A DNA stretch of 12,190 nucleotides from Comamonadaceae bacterium (GTDB lineage: Bacteria > Pseudomonadota > Gammaproteobacteria > Burkholderiales > Burkholderiaceae_C): positions 1-12,190 of the forward strand of contig CANGMW010000049.1 of assembly GCA_947454695.1 (NCBI GenBank), written 5' to 3'. Position 1 is the first letter of the stretch, and each line of letters begins with the position of its first letter. The notes beneath the pieces were generated by a model that was not told where the DNA came from, did not search any database, and saw only the letters and a list, made by a program, of their open reading frames with translations. A program made the translations under genes and the position numbers. Shown here piece by piece: positions 6,888 to 12,190 of this stretch.

Positions 6888-7378
6888 ACTCACCCCGCCC
6901 CCGCTTGCAGCAACAACTCTGGCGACTGATCGACTGGCTGCACGGGTTTCGTTATGTGCGCTTCGGGCTGGTCGGTGCCAGCGGCACGGTGGTCAATCTG
7001 GCCGTGCTGTACGCCGCGCATGAGTTTCTCTTCAGCGCCATCGAGCCCGCCGGCAGCAAACCCTACTTCTCCTTGATCCTGGCCATCACCGTCTCCACCG
7101 TGAACAACTTCACCTGGAACCGGCTGTGGACCTGGTCGGACAGGCACCATGCCACGACCGCGCAGTCTGAGGACCGCGTGTCCAAACGCAGCCTGTTGGC
7201 GCAACTGGGCCAGTACGCCACGGCGTCATGGATGGGCATTGCGCTGCAGTACGGCCTGACTTTGTGGCTCTCGCATTTCATGTACTACATGCTGGCCAAC
7301 GTGCTGGCCATTCTGTTGGCGAGCGTGAGCAACTTCATCGCCAATGACCGCTGGACCTTCCGGCACCGCAAGTCATAA
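6884..7378 (+). CDS. GtrA-like membrane protein
   Basis: This 164-residue inner-membrane protein of the GtrA/DPMS family has four predicted membrane helices, at about 24-46, 60-78, 104-128 and 133-152. The family signature repeats after helices 2 and 4: NNFTWNRLWTW (74-84) and NFIANDRWTF (149-158). Family members are thought to move polyprenyl-phosphate-linked sugars across the inner membrane or to assist the synthase that makes them. The ATG overlaps the upstream stop (ATGA), giving tight coupling to the GT9 gene. It is followed after 38 nt by a GT-C transferase of the kind that uses undecaprenyl-phosphate sugars, so a flippase-transferase pairing is a reasonable inference. The usual GT2 synthase partner is not in this window. 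Confidence 0.85.
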   Translation: MNSPRPRLQQQLWRLIDWLHGFRYVRFGLVGASGTVVNLAVLYAAHEFLFSAIEPAGSKPYFSLILAITVSTVNNFTWNRLWTWSDRHHATTAQSEDRVSKRSLLAQLGQYATASWMGIALQYGLTLWLSHFMYYMLANVLAILLASVSNFIANDRWTFRHRKS

Positions 7379-7416
7379 TCCGCGGCAAGGCCAGCGTCTC
7401 TGGCCTGGAACATTGC

Positions 7417-9192
7417 ATGCGCCTGTTGCGTCAACTCATTTCCCCTGAGAGCACACCGTTTTGGCTGGGCCTGCTTCTGTTGTCCGTGCTGGTCATGGTC
7501 ATGGGGCTGGGCAACCCCTACGCGCCCAGCAATGGCGATGAAATGGTCTACGCGCACATCGCCCGTGAAACCGCGCAAACCGGCCACTGGTTACCGCTGG
7601 CCTCAGAACTGATCGACACCCGCAACACCAAGCCGCCGCTCTTGTTCTGGCAAGCCATGGTCGCAGGCCAGTGGGGCGAGCACTGGACGCTGGCAGCGCT
7701 GCGCGCACCCAGCGTGATCTACAGCCTGCTGGTGGCCGCCGCCGTGGCCTGGTCGGCGCGTTTGATCACACGCCAATGGCGCCCTGCTTTGATCGCGGCA
7801 TGCCTGTACCTGTGTTTTTTCAGCACCTTTCGATACGGCCGCGTCTACCTCACCAGTGCGCCCGAGACTTTTTGGTTTGGCTTGCCCATGTTCCTCCTGC
7901 TGTGGCGCAGCTTGCGACGTGACGCACCAGCCTTCGGCTGGTGGCACCACATCATCATGGGCTTGGCCCTGGGGCTGGGACTGGCCTACAAATCCTATGC
8001 ACTGATTGCACCAGCTGCGGCCGCGTGGTGGCTGGCGCAGGTCTGGCGCGAGCCGTCCTGGCGTTGGCGCGTCGTGTTTCGGATCACGGCTCAAGTGGGC
8101 CTGAGTGCCGTGCTGGCCGTGGGCGTGTTTGCCTTGTGGCTGGTGCTCGATCCGGATCCTGCATCGGTGTGGCGCGAGTTCATTGTGGGTGAGAACGCCG
8201 GCAAGTTTTCCGATTCGCGCGGCTATTGGCATGAGGCTTTGCTGGGCGGCGGCTCCAGCATCTGGTCGCAATTGCTGGCCTATGCGTTCAATGCGGGCTT
8301 GCTGGGGACCGCGGTGATCGGCTTGGCGTTCACCGCCTGGCGTTCACGCTCCCGCGGCTGGTGGCATGCGCGCCCTGCACCGCATGTGGCGGTGCTCTTA
8401 GCCTGGGTCGTCGTGTGGCTAATGGTGTTCACCCTTCCGAGTCAGCGCTCGGCGCGCTATGTGATCCCCGCCATGCCCGCGGTGGCCATCTTGCTGGCGC
8501 TGTACTGGGACAAAATTTCCACCCGCTGGTTCTTGCCCGCCCTGCCCTTGTCGGCCATCGCTTTGCTGGCCTTGTCACGGCTGGCATGGGTCAGCCATGC
8601 CTTGGACATCACCGGTCCTGTGCTGCTGTTGTTGACCCTGCTGGCCGCCCTCACCGGCTTGGGTCTGGCGTGCCTGGCCTGGTTAAAGCCGGATTGGCGA
8701 CGCAGCGCCGCTGTGCTGAGCACGCTGCTGGTCTACGCCGCATTGAACCTCACCGTGGCCCCCTTGGATGGGGACGCAGGGCAGTACCCGGCGCAAGTAG
8801 CCCTGTCACTCAAGCCTCAAGCACGGGTAGCCGTGCCCAATGGCTTCAATGCGCAATTTGAACGCTTTCAATTTTTATTGCCGGGTACTTTCCAGTGGCT
8901 GCCTTATGACACCGAGTCTCGTGCCGCAGCCCGCATCAGCCCCGACGCTCCTGATATGACACCGGCTGCACAGCTGGACGCTTTGCTGCGTGACCACGAC
9001 GCGGTGGTGTGGTCGCAATCCGCGCCAGAAGAAACCCATCCGCCGTGTTGGCCAGCGTGCACCGTGCTGGGCCTGCGCTGGCATTTGAGAAACCGCATAC
9101 CGCCGGGCGAAGTCACACCAGACACCCTGTGGTACCCGCAGCGCTGGTTGTTCAGGCGCGAATGGCTTTTGAGCCGGGCCACCTCGCCTTGA
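7417..9192 (+). CDS. ArnT-like GT-C (GT83/PMT_2) glycosyltransferase
   Basis: This 591-residue polytopic inner-membrane enzyme has about 11-13 predicted helices over residues 15-450. A periplasmic C-terminal domain follows (about 455-591). The first periplasmic loop has the GT-C pattern: acidic D41-E42 after NG, then Y45, A49-R50-E51, G56-H57-W58 and K72-P73-P74. ArnT and relatives take a sugar from undecaprenyl phosphate and attach it to lipid A or another periplasmic acceptor. The role here could be decoration of LPS or of a lipid-linked glycan. ArnT proper would normally sit with arn genes, which are absent, so the symbol is withheld. The ATG at 7417 is 38 nt after gtrA with only a weak GGA before it. 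The 3' end overlaps the convergent neighbour by 41 nt. Confidence 0.85.
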   Translation: MRLLRQLISPESTPFWLGLLLLSVLVMVMGLGNPYAPSNGDEMVYAHIARETAQTGHWLPLASELIDTRNTKPPLLFWQAMVAGQWGEHWTLAALRAPSVIYSLLVAAAVAWSARLITRQWRPALIAACLYLCFFSTFRYGRVYLTSAPETFWFGLPMFLLLWRSLRRDAPAFGWWHHIIMGLALGLGLAYKSYALIAPAAAAWWLAQVWREPSWRWRVVFRITAQVGLSAVLAVGVFALWLVLDPDPASVWREFIVGENAGKFSDSRGYWHEALLGGGSSIWSQLLAYAFNAGLLGTAVIGLAFTAWRSRSRGWWHARPAPHVAVLLAWVVVWLMVFTLPSQRSARYVIPAMPAVAILLALYWDKISTRWFLPALPLSAIALLALSRLAWVSHALDITGPVLLLLTLLAALTGLGLACLAWLKPDWRRSAAVLSTLLVYAALNLTVAPLDGDAGQYPAQVALSLKPQARVAVPNGFNAQFERFQFLLPGTFQWLPYDTESRAAARISPDAPDMTPAAQLDALLRDHDAVVWSQSAPEETHPPCWPACTVLGLRWHLRNRIPPGEVTPDTLWYPQRWLFRREWLLSRATSP

Positions 9193-9871
9193 TCCAACGC
9201 AGGGCCAGCAAGAGCAAATCCATCTGTAATACGAACCATAACCAGGGGTCGAGCAAAACATCCCACAAATTACCCGTGGGTAAGCGCAGCACGACAAACA
9301 GCACGAGTACCGTGCCGAGCACATAGCTCACGACCCGACCAGGCGCGGCGGACCCGCCTAAAACCCAAGGCAACACCGACAGCGCCAGGAGTATCACCAA
9401 AGCCATGGGGCTAAAACCCATGGCATACACCGAGGCTGAAAAGGGCAGTTGGGCGAATGTGTCCAACATCAAGACCCATCCCAGCACCACACCGGCCACG
9501 CCCGCCCACCGCAGGGCATCCAGCGTGTCGGGTCGCCACCAGGCGGGGGGCGTTTCGTGCATCAACAGCACACACCCCAGCAGGCACAGCAAGGTGCCCA
9601 AAAGGCTGGGCATTTGAAACGCCAGCCCCAACCAGAAGGCGGGCGACACAGGCCCGGGCAAAAGCGTCCAGACAAACACCACCGCCGCAGCACTGCGCTG
9701 GTACGTGCGCGGCCACTTTTGTCCCAAGAACAAAACGAAAAATGCCAAACAAATGGCCCAGCTCACATAACGCGCCACGCGCATGGTGGCGATGTCGGGT
9801 AATGCGGGGGTCTGCTGGGTTAACAGCAGATGACCGAGTTGGCTTAAAAGTTGGGAGACGTCCGTCATCAT
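9152..9871 (-). CDS. Polytopic inner-membrane protein of unknown function
   Basis: This protein has 239 residues and about six or seven hydrophobic helices (roughly 32-50, 60-78, 80-103, 120-140, 150-170, 180-202 and 205-225), so it is an integral membrane protein. I recognise no family or catalytic motif. The C-terminus is basic (RWIKARW). It begins 8 nt after the stop of the sialidase-like gene. ATG codons at 9871 and 9868 are both possible, and a GTG at 9883 overlaps that stop (GTGA). I chose 9871, with no strong Shine-Dalgarno sequence for any option. It is last in a minus-strand operon and overlaps the convergent glycosyltransferase by 41 nt, with no terminator visible. Likely roles include partnering the neighbouring propeller protein, but that is inference from position. 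Confidence 0.75.
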   Translation of the reverse strand: MMTDVSQLLSQLGHLLLTQQTPALPDIATMRVARYVSWAICLAFFVLFLGQKWPRTYQRSAAAVVFVWTLLPGPVSPAFWLGLAFQMPSLLGTLLCLLGCVLLMHETPPAWWRPDTLDALRWAGVAGVVLGWVLMLDTFAQLPFSASVYAMGFSPMALVILLALSVLPWVLGGSAAPGRVVSYVLGTVLVLFVVLRLPTGNLWDVLLDPWLWFVLQMDLLLLALRWIKARWPGSKAIRA

Positions 9872-9879
9872 TTCAACGC

Positions 9880-11127
9880 TCACTTCGCAGCTGCAGAAAA
9901 ACCAAAGCGCTGCCAGGCAATTTCCTGGCGCAAATTGGTATAGCTCACCCACAGGCTGTGGTCCGCCCAAACCATAGACGGGTAAGAATATTCAGAGCCA
10001 GTCACACCACGCTCCAAGGCGTGCAGCTTGGTCCAGTTCACGCCGTCCGCAGACGCGCTCAGATCAAGCACAGTGCGTGAGTCTCGGTTCGAATTGTGGG
10101 CCAGTAGCATGAGATCAGATCGCAATGCCAGCGCCGCAATGGAGGAATCCGGGTTGTCCAGCGCCAAGTCAGGGGCGTCTTGCCAATGCTGACCTGCGTC
10201 CCGGGTTTGCGCCACTCTGATTTTTCTTTGCGCACTGTTGTCACGCATCAAGGCCAACCAGTCGCGCTCGGATTGCATGAGCAAAGTGGGCTGCAGCAAA
10301 TGGCCGCGGCTGGACATGCGCACCATGCCCCGAAAATTACCCAGCGCATCAAAGCGCAGGGCCAACGGGTATTTAATGCCCAATTCAAAATACACCGGCA
10401 ACACCATGCCGCCATCGGCCAAAGGCATAGGCATGGCACGCACCAAATGGCTGGTCTTCCACAGCCAGGACAAGGGCAGCACCCTCAGCGGACGAAAGGT
10501 CAGCTGGTTAAAGTCCGCCCCCTCATTGGCCTGAACCATGTGCACAATGCGCCCCGCCGCCCAGCCGCCAAGGCCTGTGGCCACGACAAACAAATGCACG
10601 CGACCGTGTGTGTCCCGCCAAGCGACAGGGTTGCCCAGGCGGCGGATGCCAAAGCCCAAGCGGTAGCGACCTAAAAAGCGGTTCACCACAAAGCGCGCGG
10701 GCGTCCACTGTTGCGTCGCACGGTCAAATTGAGACGCCGCAATTTGGACATCCGGCGCGCTTTCCTTGGAGCCGGCAAACCAAAACGCCATCACGGCAGC
10801 CGGATGGTCATCGGGCATGGCCAGCAAAGTGCTGGCGTGCGCGGCCGGTGTGTCTGCGGGCATGGGAATGCGCCCGCCCGACTGCTTCACGAGCATTGAA
10901 TCGGTAAGCGGACCGGTCGCCCCTTGGACTGGCGTCCTTGAGAGCAGCTCCGGCCAAGCTGCCCGCGCATCAGGCGAGTTCTCCGGGCGCAGCCAAAGAT
11001 CGAGTCCCGTGATACCCAAGCACAGCACGAGCGCACAGACCCCTCTTACCCAGACCGATGACATACCCAGCGCTTGCCAGCGCCGGGCCAGAAAATTCCT
11101 TTGAGAATGAGGCCGAAGCTGGCTCAT
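9880..11127 (-). CDS. Membrane-anchored BNR/sialidase-superfamily propeller protein
   Basis: The protein has 415 residues. A single hydrophobic helix at about 25-44, after a basic N-terminus, should anchor it with the rest in the periplasm. Residues from about 95 onward look like the BNR_2 type sialidase-like beta-propeller: HASTL (97-101), FWFAGSKE (115-122) followed by PDVQIA, a good Asp box TRDAGQHW (308-315), a degenerate one SADGVNW (359-365), and SEYSYPS (378-384) near the end. Annotators often call such proteins exo-alpha-sialidase, but true sialidase activity is not shown, and a full arginine triad is not obvious to me. The ATG overlaps the TPR gene stop by 4 nt. Its place between a TPR lipoprotein and a membrane protein suggests a periplasmic binding or glycan-modifying role. 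Confidence 0.75.
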   Translation of the reverse strand: MSQLRPHSQRNFLARRWQALGMSSVWVRGVCALVLCLGITGLDLWLRPENSPDARAAWPELLSRTPVQGATGPLTDSMLVKQSGGRIPMPADTPAAHASTLLAMPDDHPAAVMAFWFAGSKESAPDVQIAASQFDRATQQWTPARFVVNRFLGRYRLGFGIRRLGNPVAWRDTHGRVHLFVVATGLGGWAAGRIVHMVQANEGADFNQLTFRPLRVLPLSWLWKTSHLVRAMPMPLADGGMVLPVYFELGIKYPLALRFDALGNFRGMVRMSSRGHLLQPTLLMQSERDWLALMRDNSAQRKIRVAQTRDAGQHWQDAPDLALDNPDSSIAALALRSDLMLLAHNSNRDSRTVLDLSASADGVNWTKLHALERGVTGSEYSYPSMVWADHSLWVSYTNLRQEIAWQRFGFSAAAK

Positions 11128-11990
11128 TGAAGGCGCTTCATTCGCTCAAGGGCGCGGGTTTGAACCTTCACCAGCCTGGCTGCAGCAGCAACCGACTGTG
11201 CACGCTCAAAGGCTTCGCGTGCTGAATCTTGCCGGGCGGACTGCTGATAGATATCGCCCAGCAGCATCCAGTCTTGGGCAATTTTTTCTGGCAATGCCAG
11301 CGCGCGGTCCTGGCTCAGCGCAGATTGAGCGGCCGACAAAGCCAGATCATGCTGCCCCAAAGCAAGGTGGGCGCCTGCACGTACCCGCCAGACATTGGCC
11401 ACTTCCAATGACTGCCCCTGACTTTGCAGCAAAGGCAAAGCCATTTGCAAGTTGGAGAGGGCCTGCGCAGCCTGTTGACCCGCCAAGTCCAGCTTGGCCT
11501 GCAAGAGCAACAGACTACCGCGCTGCGCACACGTGTTCGGGCAATCCGCAAGTGCCTGCACCAACACACGGCGAGCCGCCACAGCATCATTCATGGCCAG
11601 GTAGGCCTGCGCCTGAAGCTGCCAGAGTCGGGGTTGCAAACCGGCTTCTTTCAAAACTGACAGCGCTTGCACCGACTGCACATGGGCCAAGGCGGCTTGG
11701 GGTTGGTCCAGTGCCAGGGCCACGGTCGCCAGATGCAGGTGCGTTTGCGCCGCAGCGGGCACATCATCCAGGCTTTGTTGCAGCCGCAGTGCTTGCTCAA
11801 AGTGGCGGGCTGCGCTCTCGTGATCGCCACGCGCGAACGCACGCAAGCCATCGGTCTGCGCTTGTGCTGCTTGCACAAGCAAAACAGGTTCAGCAGCGGG
11901 ACGAGGCGACTGAGCACAAGCGCTCAACATGAACGCCGTGCACCACAGCACGTGCCGCCCATAGAGCCGAACAGATTCAGCGACCAACAC
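11124..11990 (-). CDS. TPR-repeat lipoprotein
   Basis: With the GTG start at 11990 the protein has 288 residues. A short lipoprotein signal ends in LSAC (22-25), so C25 is the likely lipidated residue. Ala follows at +2, which favours outer-membrane sorting. From about residue 35 to the end it is almost wholly alpha-helical and Ala/Leu/Gln-rich, with TPR-like helix pairs such as LRAFARGDHESAARHFEQAL and GAHLALGQHDLALSAAQSAL. GGAGGT lies 5 nt before GTG 11990, which decides this start over the TTG at 12020. The start lies within the end of the MCE-type gene (14-nt overlap), and the stop overlaps the next start. TPR proteins act as scaffolds, so it may link the lipid transporter to other periplasmic parts. 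The exact role is unknown. Confidence 0.85.
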   Translation of the reverse strand: MLVAESVRLYGRHVLWCTAFMLSACAQSPRPAAEPVLLVQAAQAQTDGLRAFARGDHESAARHFEQALRLQQSLDDVPAAAQTHLHLATVALALDQPQAALAHVQSVQALSVLKEAGLQPRLWQLQAQAYLAMNDAVAARRVLVQALADCPNTCAQRGSLLLLQAKLDLAGQQAAQALSNLQMALPLLQSQGQSLEVANVWRVRAGAHLALGQHDLALSAAQSALSQDRALALPEKIAQDWMLLGDIYQQSARQDSAREAFERAQSVAAAARLVKVQTRALERMKRLQ

Positions 11991-12190
11991 GAGGCACCTC
12001 CGCACGCGGGTCGCTGTCAAACTTCATCAATGCGTCGGGCGCAGACTCGACCAGATTTTTAAGCGGCCACACCGTTTTGGCGCCGGTGATGATCTCCCGC
12101 ACATCTGAAGTCAACGCGGCGCTGTCCTGCAGGAGCGGCGGCAAGCTTGTTTGGGCATTGGCAGAAATTTGTTCCACATGGTCCACGATG
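11977..12190 (-). CDS. C-terminal fragment of a probable MCE/MlaD-family lipid-transport protein
   Basis: Only the last 70 or so codons are in the window, and the gene continues past position 12190. The visible tail is helical (HVEQISANAQTSLPPLLQ), then reads ITGAKTVWPLKNLVESAP and a polar end ...DPRAEVPRVGR. This pattern resembles the C-terminal end of MCE (MlaD-like) proteins of Burkholderiales ABC lipid transporters, where long helices form a periplasmic channel. The MCE domain itself is not visible, so the call is tentative. The codon at 12186 is GTG and is internal, not a start. The gene overlaps the TPR lipoprotein start by 14 nt and provides its ribosome binding site. ABC permease and ATPase genes would be expected further upstream, outside the window. 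Confidence 0.6.
   Translation of the reverse strand, partial: IVDHVEQISANAQTSLPPLLQDSAALTSDVREIITGAKTVWPLKNLVESAPDALMKFDSDPRAEVPRVGR

Noticed and set aside
7417..9192. Calling the GT-C enzyme arnT (aminoarabinose transferase)
   Set aside because: None of the other arn genes are present, and the C-terminal domain cannot be matched by eye. The donor sugar is unknown, so only the family is given.
11198..11932. A 244-codon plus-strand open frame
   Set aside because: It lies antisense to the TPR lipoprotein, has low-complexity Pro/Ala/Arg content typical of GC-rich shadow frames, and has no domain.

Overview
The window looks like ordinary chromosome of a high-GC betaproteobacterium, most likely order Burkholderiales and close to Comamonadaceae. 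This is judged from protein style (EngB, MetK, cytochrome c4, paired lipid A acyltransferases beside metK), dense GC-rich coding and repeated 1-4 nt gene overlaps. The genus is an inference. I see no RNA genes, CRISPR arrays, insertion sequences or phage genes. Every intergenic gap is under 200 bases.

Layout. (1) Positions 1-904: a di-haem cytochrome c4 gene on the minus strand ends in a clear intrinsic terminator. It is divergent from engB, with what look like overlapping promoters between them. A possible start site of a further minus-strand gene lies at the left edge. (2) 905-2529: engB (ribosome-assembly GTPase) is translationally coupled to an epoxide-hydrolase-type alpha/beta hydrolase. 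(3) 2569-4262: two overlapping LpxL/LpxM-type lipid A acyltransferase genes on the minus strand. (4) 4263-4445: a divergent leader with no recognised riboswitch but with a small upstream ORF and a short repeat. (5) 4446-9192: metK followed by three envelope-glycan genes (GT9 glycosyltransferase, GtrA-like membrane protein, ArnT-like GT-C glycosyltransferase), closely spaced as an operon. (6) 9152-12190: a minus-strand operon read right to left, comprising the C-terminus of a probable MCE/MlaD lipid-transport protein, a TPR lipoprotein, a membrane-anchored BNR/sialidase-like propeller protein and a polytopic membrane protein of unknown function. All four overlap or nearly touch.

Most of the window serves the cell envelope: lipid A acylation, sugar transfer in LPS or lipid-linked glycans, and lipid transport. 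The least explained parts are the glycan trio after metK and the MCE-TPR-propeller-membrane operon. The GT9 protein carries Ser where canonical heptosyltransferases have a catalytic Asp. These are candidates for poorly described systems, but nothing here proves a new one.
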